Shown in pieces: positions 1 to 9,579 of a stretch of 64,000 nt of DNA; within the stretch, counting starts at the first letter, position 1; every line of letters begins with the position of its first letter. The DNA lies in assembly GCA_023382535.1 (NCBI GenBank), contig JAHDWA010000022.1, forward strand, positions 83,949-147,948, read 5' to 3'. A program made the translations under genes and the position numbers. Under the pieces are notes generated by a model that was given only the letters and a program-made list of their open reading frames with translations, made no database searches and was not told where the DNA came from. The stretch is from Anaerolineae bacterium. Lineage in GTDB: Bacteria; Chloroflexota; Anaerolineae; 4572-78; J111.

Positions 1-1089
1 GGCTGAGATGGCTTGTTGATACTGCTCCATCCTTTCATAGGCAATACCGAGGCTTAACAAAATTCTGCCTCGCGACCACTGCTGTGCCTCCTGATTAGGC
101 AGTCCAAATGCACTCTTAATGAGATTTTCTTCTGAAATCTGAAAGGGTCCTAAAAAACCGGGCGCTTCTAACGCTCTGTTTAGATCTTTCAAAGCAAGTT
201 CATAATTTTGGTTGATCAAATTGGTAACACCAGCAGCGTACTGTATGCTTGGCATTACCTCCACCTGTTGGAACTGATTGTATCGCCTGGCTGCTATCAG
301 CGCCGCGGTTGAAGACACTTGTGCCTGCTCCGTATAACGTAGGGCTGTGAACGAGTCGCCGATGGCCAGATACATTCGACCGATTTCGCTGCGTAAACTT
401 GCCTCAGTTCCCAAATTGGCGATGATGCCAAGGTAGGAAATATCGTCAGGAGTTTCTTCCCACCAATTCCAATTAATTTCCTCCCAAATCTGCAACGCGC
501 CAACATAATGCTCGATAGCGGAGAAGTAGTCACCACTGTCACGATAAGTTTTAGCTTGTTCAACTTTTAGCTTGCTTCGGGATTTAAGTGACTCGTCTTG
601 TTCACCGGAATTTTGTGCTATCGCAGGTCCGCAATGATTAAGGCGCTGTACTGCCAGACTGTAATCAAACGACCGATCTTCCACGAGACTCGACACTTGT
701 ATTTGGAAAGTTCCACTAGTGGGTAGTTCAACACCGCCAATAACGGAGCTCGAGTCCCAACCTGTGCCGTGACCGGAAGTGATCAGTCTACCTATTGGAT
801 CCAACAACTCAATTCTAGGCAAGTCAATATCGGCGCTAAGATAATGTGGGGTATTGCCGGTCACAAGGATTGTCAGGCAATCATCTCCCTGACCTTCCAT
901 CAGCCATGTCTGGCTCACGCCAGAAGGCAGATTATCCTCCACAATTTGATTGTAAGCGATCCACTTTTCATCAGATGCGAATGACTGACTTGGCGATGAA
1001 GACAAGAAAACCAGTACAAGCAAACAATAATTGACTGCCCTGAGTATTAACAGTTTTTGATTAAGAAAAACAAGAAGATTTACGCTCAT
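1..1089 (-). CDS. Secreted TPR-like protein, 3' end outside the window
   Basis: The minus-strand frame stays open from an ATG at 1089 to the window edge, so the C-terminus is missing. The first ~40 residues form a hydrophobic export signal with a run of Leu/Val/Phe that ends near SQSFA-SDE. Residues ~45-160 are beta-rich and resemble a pre-peptidase (PPC-like) domain, with short motifs such as GHGTGWDSS. After about residue 165 the chain becomes helical with TPR-like units (GDYFSAIEHYVGALQIWEE, GDSFTALRYTEQAQ, NYELALKDLNRAL). Secreted TPR proteins of this type often end in a CHAT protease domain, and the downstream paralogues here do, so the missing part is probably CHAT; that is inference. 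An in-frame ATG at 1137 is a possible longer start. It lies just downstream of CHAT relics and belongs to the same array. Confidence 0.65.
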   Translation of the reverse strand, partial: MSVNLLVFLNQKLLILRAVNYCLLVLVFLSSSPSQSFASDEKWIAYNQIVEDNLPSGVSQTWLMEGQGDDCLTILVTGNTPHYLSADIDLPRIELLDPIGRLITSGHGTGWDSSSVIGGVELPTSGTFQIQVSSLVEDRSFDYSLAVQRLNHCGPAIAQNSGEQDESLKSRSKLKVEQAKTYRDSGDYFSAIEHYVGALQIWEEINWNWWEETPDDISYLGIIANLGTEASLRSEIGRMYLAIGDSFTALRYTEQAQVSSTAALIAARRYNQFQQVEVMPSIQYAAGVTNLINQNYELALKDLNRALEAPGFLGPFQISEENLIKSAFGLPNQEAQQWSRGRILLSLGIAYERMEQYQQAISA

Positions 1090-1144
1090 CTTGTTCCACT
1101 CATGGTGAAGACTAATTTGTCTTATTTTTGCCGGCATCGCCAGC

Positions 1145-1530
1145 TAGCACAAACGCCGCCCAATAATATAATATGGGTTAGGATATTTCTCCCGTACTTC
1201 CAACTGCGCCTGACGCAGCGCCTCGGCCTTGCTCATTCCATCTTTCAGATGGATGTAGAAGCGCTCTATCAGCAGCGAGGTGGCTTGGTCCTCCACGTTC
1301 CACAGGCTGGCGATGACACTGGGCGTTCTGGCGAAGAAAAAGTTCGAGTTAATCTAACAATATCGTCCCCAGCGGTAATGCACTGGCCAGTTTGCACGCT
1401 GATAGTCCGCATAGGCCTCGGCGTAACGTGCTTGGGTCTCGTAGAAGTCCCTGATATGATTCAAGCTCGATCATACCATGGCCTAGTCGCCCCCTTCACG
1501 GGCAACAACCAGAGATTGCTGGTAGCTTCC
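1145..1530 (-). pseudogene. Relic of a TPR-CHAT gene, internally deleted
   Basis: Read on the minus strand, 1380-1145 encodes recognisable CHAT C-terminal pieces: VRLTRTFFFARTP, then SVIASLWNVEDQATSLL, then FYIHLKDGMSKAEALRQAQL, then EVREKYPNPYY. It ends in a premature stop, with frame changes between pieces. Immediately upstream, 1530-1381 encodes a TPR fragment (QARYAEAYADYQRA) with stop codons. The central CHAT core, including the catalytic His and Cys blocks, is missing, so TPR is joined directly to the CHAT tail. The same join occurs in the relic at 9580-10222. Confidence 0.7.
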
Positions 1531-1548
1531 AATGCATTATAATCGACG

Positions 1549-2046
1549 TTATTTTACCCCTTTCCAGCTCCATACTAGTAGGCTTATCATAAGAAGTAGA
1601 AGTATTGTGTTACCAACTAACAACCAGGTATGATCTGGTCTAGCAATGGCTTCAGTTTCCTTCACCGCACTAACCGCTTGTTGCCCTGTCCAATCTTCTA
1701 TAGGCTCAAATTCACCTCCGTCTCCTGACAGTACAAAAGCTGCCCAGTAATAGGGATTGGGGAACTTCTCCCGAGTTTCAATCTGGGCTTGGCGCAGTGC
1801 CTCGGCTTTGCTCATACCCTCACCCAGATGAGTATAGAATCGCTCCATCAGCAGCGATGTCGCTTCATCCTCTACATTCCACAAACTGGCGATGACACTG
1901 GGCGTCCCAGCGAAGATGAAAGCCCGAGTTAAGCCGACCAACTCGTCCCCCTCACTCAAATCACCGAGATTGGTCTCGCAGGCACTAAGGATGACCAAAT
2001 CAGTTTTCTTCAAATCCAGATCGTAGATCTTGCTAATAGTGAGCTA
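1549..2046 (-). pseudogene. CHAT C-terminal fragment with membrane tail, N-terminally truncated
   Basis: This reads as the last ~165 residues of a CHAT protein: the IYDLDLKKTDLV block, the Cys motif VILSACETNLGD, the LTRAFIFAGTPSVIASLWNVEDEATSLL block, and the closing YYWAAFVLSGDGG. A further ~50 residues end in one transmembrane helix (WLLVGNTILLLLMISLLVW) and a short basic tail. Upstream the frame is closed by TAG at about 2046. This TAG sits where the paralogues at 3.1 and 6.5 kb have the Trp of DGWLTV, so a TGG-to-TAG change is likely. No TPR or CHAT His block is attached. It directly follows the intact CHAT gene that ends at 2113 and probably derives from a tandem duplicate. Confidence 0.7.
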
Positions 2047-2112
2047 GCGGTCGTAGTGATTCTCAGAAGTCAGGACAATAGGGGAACAGAGAAGGGCAAC
2101 GGATTAAGATCT

Positions 2113-5100
2113 TCAATCCAAATAAGTTCTACATTTTGGACATACTCTCACATCATGCGAGACCTCGGTGGTGCACGTTGGACAAGCAAAAACAAATTCT
2201 GTCCCGCAGTGATTACAATGGGAGTCGTTATCTCCTACGGCATAATAACATTTCGGACAAATTGCTTGTTCACATCGTAAACACAAGCCATTATCAAAAT
2301 CTATGGCTCCGCCACAGGATGGGCATTTTGGGCGTAAATCCACTCGGCAGTAAGGGCATCTTGCGGCATTGAAAGCCACCTCTCGTTCACACTTGGGGTT
2401 GGTACAAACGATAATCAGCTTTTCACCACAATTTCTACATATGGACTCATCAACTTCAATAGGAAAACAGCAGCGGACGCAAAGGCATGCATTGCATTTC
2501 TGACAATATCCTGTTCCTGCTATAGATGCGTACCCGCAGCGCAAACATCTTGTTTGAAGACGGGCAAGCAGGTACCTTTGACGCCTGACTGCTCGAGGTG
2601 AAGGTTGTGGTCTTTGATAAACCTGATTCTGGTTCCGTGAGAAATACCAACGAAGTGACCCAAAAATAACCAGGGCTGATATGATCACAACAGCCCATTT
2701 ACTTGCGGGAGAGGCTTTTAGATTAACCCATGATGTAGACAGGATATCAGAGGTCGATTCATGCTGCGACGATTCGGCTAATGCTTGTGTTGTCGGAGAT
2801 ACACCTCCATCTCCCGACAGCACAAAGCCCGCCCAATAATATGGATTCGGATACTCCTGCCGCATGTCTAGTTGAGCTTGTCGCAGAGCCTCAGCTTTTC
2901 CCAGACCATCCTTCAAATGAGTGTAGAATCGCTCCATCAGCAGCGATGTCGCTTCATCCTCCACATTCCACAAACTGGCAATGACACTGGGCGTCCCGGC
3001 GAAGATGAAAGCCCGGGTCAAACCGACCAACTCATCCCCTTCGTTGAGATCACCGAGATTAGTCTCGCAAGCGCTGAGAACGACCAAATCGGTCTTTTTC
3101 AAATCCAGCCCGTAGATCTCACCGACCGTCAACCAACCGTCATGGAATTGCGAATTGTCAATTGTGGATTGGGAATTATTAACTGGGTCGGGAGCCAAGG
3201 CGATGAGGGAGTTGAGTGGGGCGATAGGGTTGAACGTGCCGTGTGCGGCCAAGTGGAGGATGTTTGCTTGTGACACTTGCTCACGCACAGCGCTTTCGGT
3301 GGCGGCTTGGCCGATGAGCGGCTTCACGCGGAAGAGGTCAGCGATGGCTTTAGCTTCTTTTTCGGCGTATGGTAGCGAGCCGAGTTGGTCCCGGTACTGG
3401 CGTTGATCAACCGCCAATGAGGCAGTAGTGTCATAGTCACCGGTGACGGGGTTGCCTAGGACAAGAGGGACAGGCTGGCCAGTGTATGCAGTTTGCTTTG
3501 CGTTTTTCTGGATGAAGGGTAGGCTGCTGGCACTGGGCAGAGTGGTGAGGGTATAATCGTCAATCAGGTAGCGTTTGCCGTCGGTTAAAGCAGCGAAAGG
3601 GAGGAAGTGCAGGACGCTGTGAGGGATGATGGCCAGATGGGACGCTTTAAGATGGGATTTGAGTGGTTCAATCAACCATTGGTAGAGAGTCATGGCGCTC
3701 TCAGGGTAAGAGATATCAACATTGTTGAAGTCACGGAAGGCAATGATTTGTTTAGTGAGTTGTTCTGGGTTGACCTCGAGTGGAATGATCTGGAAATCGC
3801 CTTCAGTCAACAGGAAGGCCAGGATTTTGTCTTCCAAAACGTAATATGAAATCAAGGTAGTTTTGTGATCCAGTAATTTTTGTGCCTGTTCTGCCTCCAG
3901 GATGTAATCTGCACTACGCCCCGGCACTAAAGAGGCCAGTTCCGCGCCTTGAGCGGCAATGTCTCGCTGTGTCTCAATATAGTCGGCTTCGATCTCAGCC
4001 AATTGGTTTTCCAAATCGGCTATAAGTTCAGGTTCAGATGGATTAACAGCCTTCGCTTTCGTTAAATCATCCTGGAGTACCTGGCGTTGAGTATAACGTG
4101 CTTGCTCCTGTGTGAGTAAATTGGTAATTGTCGTATCCGCCAACTGCACCTGCCCGGTAGACAACGAGTCCAGAAAGGCCCGTCCCCGGCTCTGTTCGAC
4201 AGTGAGAAAGGCAGCTTCAGCCTGCCCTTGCTGCTGAAGGATATCAACGGCAGCGCGATAGGTAGAAGTGTGCAGAGCAATGAATTCAGCTCGACCCACT
4301 TCACTTCCCGCTACTACTCTGATTGAGTCGAAAATTATGATAGCCTGTCGGAAGCTGTCCAAGGCTTCGTCATACTGCCCTTGAGCACGATAGATCCCCC
4401 CCAAATTGTGGAAGGTACTGCCTTCCCCGATCCGGTCGCCTATCCCGCGGCTAATCGCTACAGCCCGCAGGGAGCTGTCTAGGGCTTCGCCATATCGCCC
4501 CTGATAAATATAGACCGCCCCAATGTTGCTGAGGATAGTGCCTTCCACCGCCCGGCCGCCCACCTCGCGGCTAATCACTAGAGCTTGCTGGTAGTAATCC
4601 AAGGCTTCACCATATCGTCTCAGGATTTGATAGATCCCTCCTATGCCATTGAGGATAGCACCCTCCCCGATCCGGTTGCCCACCTCACGGACAATTGTCA
4701 GAGCCTGCTGGAAGTAGTCTAAAGCTTCGCTATATCGCCCCTGAGCTTGATATATCACCCCTATGTTGTTGAGGGTGGCACCTTCCCCAGGACGATCGCC
4801 CATTTCACGGCTAATCGCTAGGGCTTGCTGAGAGTTGTTCAGGGCCTCGGCGAAACGGCCCTGGCTGACATAGACCGACCCCATGTTGTTGAGAATAGTG
4901 CTTTCCCCAGCCTGGCTGCCCACCTCGCTTAGAATTATCCGGGCTTGCTGATAGCTGTCCAAAGCTTTGCCATATTGTCCTTGAAATTGATAGACCGACC
5001 CTATGTTGTTAAGGGAGGCACCTTCCCCAGCCCGGTCTCCCACCTCGCGGCGAATGGTCAGAGCTTGCTGGAAGTAGTCCAAAGCTTCGCTATATCGGCC

Positions 5101-5952
5101 CTGAGCTTGATAGCCCCCCCCAATGTTATCGAGAGTATCGCCCTCCCCAGCCCGGTCTCCCACCTCGCGGCGAATGGTCAGAGCCTGCTGGAAGTAGTCC
5201 AAAGCTTCGCTATATCGCCCCTGAGCCTGATAAACCGCCCCGATATTATGAAAGGCGGTTCCTTCCTCAGCCCGGTCGCCCACCTCGCGGTGAATGGCTA
5301 AGGCTTGCTGGAAACTGTCCAGAGCCTCGGCATATCGGCCCTGGCTCATATAAACCGATCCAATCCCGTTGAGAGCCGTACCTTCCCCGGACCGAATACC
5401 TACCTCGCGGTGAATGGCTAAGGCTTGCTGGAAACTGTCCAGAGCCTCGGCATATCGGCCCTGGCTCATATAAACCGATCCAATCCCGTTGAGAGCCGTA
5501 CCTTCCCCGTACCGAATACCTACTTCGCTTAGAATGATCCGGGCTTGCTGATAGCTGTCTAGGGCTTCACTATATCGCCCCTGAGCACGATACACCTCGC
5601 CAATGTTGTTAAGAGTAATCCCTTCAAATCCACGATTGCCACTGGTCTGGAAGATATCCCAAGCTACCTGATAAGTTTCTAACGCGCCTGAATAGTTACT
5701 TGCGCTGCTACGAAGTAACCCCAAAGCCATTGCACAAATCCCTAAATTGTCGGGATTGGCAAAGTTGGCTAGATCGCGTTTGGCGAAGCCAGCTTCAAGC
5801 AACGGCAAAGCCTCGGCTGCTTGGCCATCAGTAAATAGTTTCACCCCTTGGGTGCACTGCGCTGCTGAATCATCCTGGGCTGCAATACTCTGAGGGAATA
5901 GCAGTAACAAGGTAGTGACCAAGGTCAGTATGCTTAAGTGTAATCTTTTCAT
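2113..5952 (-). CDS. Secreted TPR-CHAT protease with transmembrane segment and C-terminal zinc-ribbon array
   Basis: The protein has 1279 residues. The start is ATG 5952, because the next residues (MKRLHLSILTLVTTLLLL...IAAQ) are a clear signal peptide and an AG-rich ribosome site (GGGAGGGA) precedes it; an upstream in-frame start at 6177 lies inside the neighbouring gene. Residues ~84-550 are one diverged and eleven regular 40-residue TPR units (G-x-x-L-N-N-I-G-x-x-Y...EALDxxQQAL). CHAT spans ~785-1045, with catalytic His in LHLAAHGTF and Cys in LSACETN. A transmembrane helix follows at ~1088-1106, then six CxxC-x~10-CxxC zinc-ribbon units (~1130-1275). CHAT is a caspase-like cysteine protease domain. 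The predicted topology puts TPR-CHAT outside and the zinc ribbons in the cytoplasm, suggesting signalling across the membrane. That role is inference. Confidence 0.88.
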   Translation of the reverse strand: MKRLHLSILTLVTTLLLLFPQSIAAQDDSAAQCTQGVKLFTDGQAAEALPLLEAGFAKRDLANFANPDNLGICAMALGLLRSSASNYSGALETYQVAWDIFQTSGNRGFEGITLNNIGEVYRAQGRYSEALDSYQQARIILSEVGIRYGEGTALNGIGSVYMSQGRYAEALDSFQQALAIHREVGIRSGEGTALNGIGSVYMSQGRYAEALDSFQQALAIHREVGDRAEEGTAFHNIGAVYQAQGRYSEALDYFQQALTIRREVGDRAGEGDTLDNIGGGYQAQGRYSEALDYFQQALTIRREVGDRAGEGASLNNIGSVYQFQGQYGKALDSYQQARIILSEVGSQAGESTILNNMGSVYVSQGRFAEALNNSQQALAISREMGDRPGEGATLNNIGVIYQAQGRYSEALDYFQQALTIVREVGNRIGEGAILNGIGGIYQILRRYGEALDYYQQALVISREVGGRAVEGTILSNIGAVYIYQGRYGEALDSSLRAVAISRGIGDRIGEGSTFHNLGGIYRAQGQYDEALDSFRQAIIIFDSIRVVAGSEVGRAEFIALHTSTYRAAVDILQQQGQAEAAFLTVEQSRGRAFLDSLSTGQVQLADTTITNLLTQEQARYTQRQVLQDDLTKAKAVNPSEPELIADLENQLAEIEADYIETQRDIAAQGAELASLVPGRSADYILEAEQAQKLLDHKTTLISYYVLEDKILAFLLTEGDFQIIPLEVNPEQLTKQIIAFRDFNNVDISYPESAMTLYQWLIEPLKSHLKASHLAIIPHSVLHFLPFAALTDGKRYLIDDYTLTTLPSASSLPFIQKNAKQTAYTGQPVPLVLGNPVTGDYDTTASLAVDQRQYRDQLGSLPYAEKEAKAIADLFRVKPLIGQAATESAVREQVSQANILHLAAHGTFNPIAPLNSLIALAPDPVNNSQSTIDNSQFHDGWLTVGEIYGLDLKKTDLVVLSACETNLGDLNEGDELVGLTRAFIFAGTPSVIASLWNVEDEATSLLMERFYTHLKDGLGKAEALRQAQLDMRQEYPNPYYWAGFVLSGDGGVSPTTQALAESSQHESTSDILSTSWVNLKASPASKWAVVIISALVIFGSLRWYFSRNQNQVYQRPQPSPRAVRRQRYLLARLQTRCLRCGYASIAGTGYCQKCNACLCVRCCFPIEVDESICRNCGEKLIIVCTNPKCEREVAFNAARCPYCRVDLRPKCPSCGGAIDFDNGLCLRCEQAICPKCYYAVGDNDSHCNHCGTEFVFACPTCTTEVSHDVRVCPKCRTYLD
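5281..5520. repeat. Recent 120-bp tandem duplication inside the TPR array
   Basis: Bases 5281-5400 and 5401-5520 differ at only about two positions out of 120. They encode two successive 40-residue TPR units (GTALNGIGSVYMSQGRYAEA...). Neighbouring TPR units are much more diverged, so this pair looks like a very recent unit duplication in frame. Confidence 0.9.
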
Positions 5953-6140
5953 TCCCTTTTTCCCTCCCTCCCTTCTACCCTTTGAAACTATCACATTCCC
6001 GAACAAATTCTGTTGTACTGGCTCGCCGAACAAATCCGTTAGCTCCTCAGCCTTTGCCTCGGACTCGCCTCCCTTCGCTCTCCAACAACAACCGCCAATT
6101 CTTTGCATGCCACTAGTACTTGGTCCAGGATTGGGTATAC

Positions 6141-9100
6141 TCACCCTCCATCCCCCGACAGTACAAACGCCGCCCAATAGTACGGATTCGGATCCTTCTC
6201 ACGCACCTCCAACTGAGCTTGCCGCAACGCCTCAGCCTTACCTATACCATCTTTCAAATGCGTGTAAAACCGCTCCATTAGCAGTGACGTAGCCTCATCC
6301 TCCACATTCCACAAACTTGCGATGACACTGGGTGTACCAGCAAACATGAAGGCCCTGGTCAAGCCGACCAACTCGTCCCCTTCGCTGAGATCACCGAGAT
6401 TAGTCTCGCAAGCGCTGAGAACGACCAAATCGGTCTTTTTCAAATCCAGCCCGTATACTTCACCGACAGTCAGCCAACCATCTACCGTTTGTGGATCTTC
6501 GATTTCGGATATTGGATTGTCAGGAGCCAGGGCGATGAGGGAATTAAGCGGGGTGATTGGATTGAATTTGCCGTGAGCGGCCAGGTGAAGGATGTTAGCT
6601 TGTGATGCTTGTTTACGCACAGCGGTCTCGGTAGCGTCTTCACCGACGAGTGGCTTCACACCGAATAATTCGGCGATGGCCTTGGCCTCTTTTTCGGCGT
6701 AGGGCAGTGAGCCAAGTTGATCCCGCGTGGCGGAGAAGGAGGCGGTAGTATCAAAGTCGCCAGTGGCGGGATTGCCCAGAACGAGGAGGCGAGTAGGTGA
6801 GGAGGTAAGAGCCTTTGCGGTTTGCCGGGCATTTTGCTGGATAAAAGACAGACTACTGGCACTGGGCAGAGTGGTTAGGGTGTAGTCATCAATCAAGTAG
6901 CGCTGGCCGTCGGTCAGGGCGGCGAAAGGCAGGTAGTGCAGAATGTTGTGGGGGATGATAGCCAGGTGAGGAGTGATCAAATAAGGCTTGAGAGGATTGA
7001 TTAGCCAATTGTATAGGGTAACGAGACTCTCCGGAGGGACCTCGTCTACGTTGGCAAAATCACGGAAGTACCGGATCTGTTCATCCAGTTCTGCCCGGCT
7101 GACCTCCAGGACAAGTGTTTGGAAGCTATCGCGGCTGATCAGAAAGGCCAGGGTTTTATCCTTCAGTACAAAATAAGAGATGAGGGTGGTTTGCTCATCT
7201 AGGAGGGGCTGAACCTGCGACACGCCGAATATGTTTTGGCTACGGCCTAGCACCAAGTCGGCCAGTTCGTCGCTGCGGCCAGCAATGGCTGCCAGAACGG
7301 CGGCATAAGCGGCGTCAACCTCGGCCAAGTGGGCTTTCAAGGCGGCGACTATCTCAGGCTCAGGCGGCTGGGCAGCCTGGGCTTGGACTAGGTTCTCCTG
7401 CAGCGCCTGGCGGCGGACATACAGCTCCTGTTCTTGAGCTAATAGCTCAGCCGCGGCACTATCAGTCAGTTGCACCTGTCCTGTGGCCAGCGAGTCCAGG
7501 AAGGCGCGGGCCCGGCCCTGCTCGGTGGTGAAAAAGGCGGCTTCCACTTCGCCTTGCTCGTAGAGCAGGTTAACGACCGCTTTATAAGTCGAGATGTATT
7601 GGGCGATATAGCCGGTCCGACCTGCTTCGCTGCCGGCCGTCGCCCGAATAGTCTCAAAAACAGCAATAGCTTGCTGATAGCTGGCCAATGCCTTAGCCAC
7701 CCACCCTTGGCCAGCATAGACGACACCGATATTGTGGAGGGTGGTGCCTTCCCCAGCTCGGTCACCCACTTCGCGGACAATGATCAACGCACGCTGCAAG
7801 TTCTCTAACGCTTCGGCATACCGCCCCTGGGCAGCATAGATCCCGCCGATGTTACTGAGGGTGGTACCCTCTCCGACTCGGTTACCGGTCTCGCGGACAA
7901 TCACCAGCGCTTGCTGATAGTTGTCCAACGCCTTGGTATACTGCTCCTGAGCATCATAGACCGCGCCGATATTATTGAGAGTAGCGCCTTCCTGAGCCCG
8001 GTCACCGATCTCGTGAACAATGACCAGCGCCTGCTGAAAGCTCTCTAACGCCTCGGCATACCGCCCCTGAACACGATGGATTTCACCAATGTTGTTGAGG
8101 CTGATACCTTCCCAAGCCCGATACCCCACTTCACGAACAATGGCGAACGCCTGTTGATAATTCGCTAACGCCTCGGCATACCGTCCTTGGGCCTCATAGA
8201 TCCCACCAATGTTGTTGAGGACAGCACCTTCCCCAGCTCGGTCGCCCCCTTCACGATGAATGGCCAACGCCTGCTGCAAGCTCTCTAACGCTTCGGCATA
8301 CTGCCCCTGGGCATGATAGAGTAACCCAATGTTATTGAGAGTGACACCCTCCCCAGCCCGGTCGCCCACTTCACGGCGAATAGTTAATGCCTGCCGATAA
8401 CTTTCCAATGCCTCGGCATACCGCCCCTGGATACGATAGATTTCACCGATGTTGTTTAAAGTAACTCCTTCCCCGGCCCGGTCGCCCACTTCGTGGCGAA
8501 TGGCCAACGCTTGCTGCAAACTCTCCAAGGCCTCAGCATGCCGCCCCCTGGCCTCATAGACTCCACTGATACCTACCAGGGCGACGGCCTCTCCGGTTCG
8601 GTCGCCGACCTCACGGAAAATAGCTAACGCTTGTCGATAACTGTCCAATGCCTCGACATACCGCCCCTGAACCTCATAGACGCCACCGATACCTGTGAGA
8701 GTGACACCTTCCCCAGCCCGATCGCCCACCTCACGACGAATAGTCAATGCCTGCTGATAACTCTCCAATGCCTCAGCATACCGTCCCTGAGCATCATAGA
8801 CAACACCAATGTTGCTGAGGGCGGTGCCTTCCCCAGCTCGGTCATCCACTTCACGAGTAATGGCCAACGCCTCCTGCAAGCTCTCCAACGCTTCGGTATA
8901 TCGCCCCTGAGCTTCATAAATTGCTCCGATACCAGCACGGGCGACACCTTCTTCGGTCCGGTCACCCAGCTCCTGGTAAATGGCCAGCGCATGCTGATAA
9001 CTGGCCAGCGCCTCACTGTATTGTGCCTGGGTACGATAGATCTCGCCGATATTTTTGAGCGTGATACCCTCAAATTCGCGATTGCCACTAGTTTGAAAAA

Positions 9101-9413
9101 TATCCAGCGCAATCTGGTACGCTTCTAACGCCCCCGAACGATTACCCTTTCCATCACGGAGCCACCCCAAAGCCAGCGCGCAAAACCCCAAATCATCAGA
9201 GTTGGCAAAGGTTGCTTGCTCTCGATGGGCAATTCCGGCTTCCAAGAGGGGAATGGCCTCGGCTGCTTTGCCACTGAGGAATAATGCAGTCCCCATTCTA
9301 CATTGGACAGGGGAGGCGTCTTGCTTGAGGGGAGCAGCATAGATCGGCAAGTCATAAGCCAATATGAACACCACCACCAATATCAAAGTATAAGATCGTA
9401 CCAGCCTCTTCAT
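6141..9413 (-). CDS. Secreted TPR-CHAT protease
   Basis: The protein has 1090 residues. It starts at ATG 9413 with an upstream GGGAGG and a signal peptide (MKRLVRSYTLILVVVFILAYDLPIYAA). Residues ~75-590 hold one diverged and twelve 40-residue TPR units of the pattern GxxLNNIGxIYxxQGRYAEALExxQQAL. A helical linker with EQGRARAFLDSL follows, then CHAT at ~818-1088 with catalytic His in ILHLAAHGKFNP and Cys in VVLSACETNLGD. It ends right after the domain (FVLSGDGG) and lacks the membrane and zinc-ribbon tail of its neighbour at 2113-5952. That neighbour lies 188 bases downstream in the same direction, so they may be co-transcribed. CHAT proteases cleave protein substrates, and the TPR part probably recruits partners. 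The substrate is unknown. Confidence 0.9.
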   Translation of the reverse strand: MKRLVRSYTLILVVVFILAYDLPIYAAPLKQDASPVQCRMGTALFLSGKAAEAIPLLEAGIAHREQATFANSDDLGFCALALGWLRDGKGNRSGALEAYQIALDIFQTSGNREFEGITLKNIGEIYRTQAQYSEALASYQHALAIYQELGDRTEEGVARAGIGAIYEAQGRYTEALESLQEALAITREVDDRAGEGTALSNIGVVYDAQGRYAEALESYQQALTIRREVGDRAGEGVTLTGIGGVYEVQGRYVEALDSYRQALAIFREVGDRTGEAVALVGISGVYEARGRHAEALESLQQALAIRHEVGDRAGEGVTLNNIGEIYRIQGRYAEALESYRQALTIRREVGDRAGEGVTLNNIGLLYHAQGQYAEALESLQQALAIHREGGDRAGEGAVLNNIGGIYEAQGRYAEALANYQQAFAIVREVGYRAWEGISLNNIGEIHRVQGRYAEALESFQQALVIVHEIGDRAQEGATLNNIGAVYDAQEQYTKALDNYQQALVIVRETGNRVGEGTTLSNIGGIYAAQGRYAEALENLQRALIIVREVGDRAGEGTTLHNIGVVYAGQGWVAKALASYQQAIAVFETIRATAGSEAGRTGYIAQYISTYKAVVNLLYEQGEVEAAFFTTEQGRARAFLDSLATGQVQLTDSAAAELLAQEQELYVRRQALQENLVQAQAAQPPEPEIVAALKAHLAEVDAAYAAVLAAIAGRSDELADLVLGRSQNIFGVSQVQPLLDEQTTLISYFVLKDKTLAFLISRDSFQTLVLEVSRAELDEQIRYFRDFANVDEVPPESLVTLYNWLINPLKPYLITPHLAIIPHNILHYLPFAALTDGQRYLIDDYTLTTLPSASSLSFIQQNARQTAKALTSSPTRLLVLGNPATGDFDTTASFSATRDQLGSLPYAEKEAKAIAELFGVKPLVGEDATETAVRKQASQANILHLAAHGKFNPITPLNSLIALAPDNPISEIEDPQTVDGWLTVGEVYGLDLKKTDLVVLSACETNLGDLSEGDELVGLTRAFMFAGTPSVIASLWNVEDEATSLLMERFYTHLKDGIGKAEALRQAQLEVREKDPNPYYWAAFVLSGDGG

Positions 9414-9579
9414 TCCCTGGCCTCCCGTATCTTTACATCCCTACTTTCCAGTTTAGTTTCTCCCATCTCATCCACCATTCCGCCCTCAATGCTTAATTGG
9501 CTTCATTTACCCGCACTGATCGCCATTGCCATAGTACTACACCCAACAGCGCCAACGGTCACATCAGGCCAAGACAACT

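Noticed and set aside
4320..5640. Regular ~120-bp repeats resembling a repeat array such as CRISPR
   Set aside because: The period is coding (40 codons), there are no unique spacers, and the repeats translate to TPR units.
5953..6177. Upstream extension of the zinc-ribbon CHAT gene to a start at 6177
   Set aside because: The extension reads through the end of the neighbouring CHAT gene in another frame and would bury the signal peptide.
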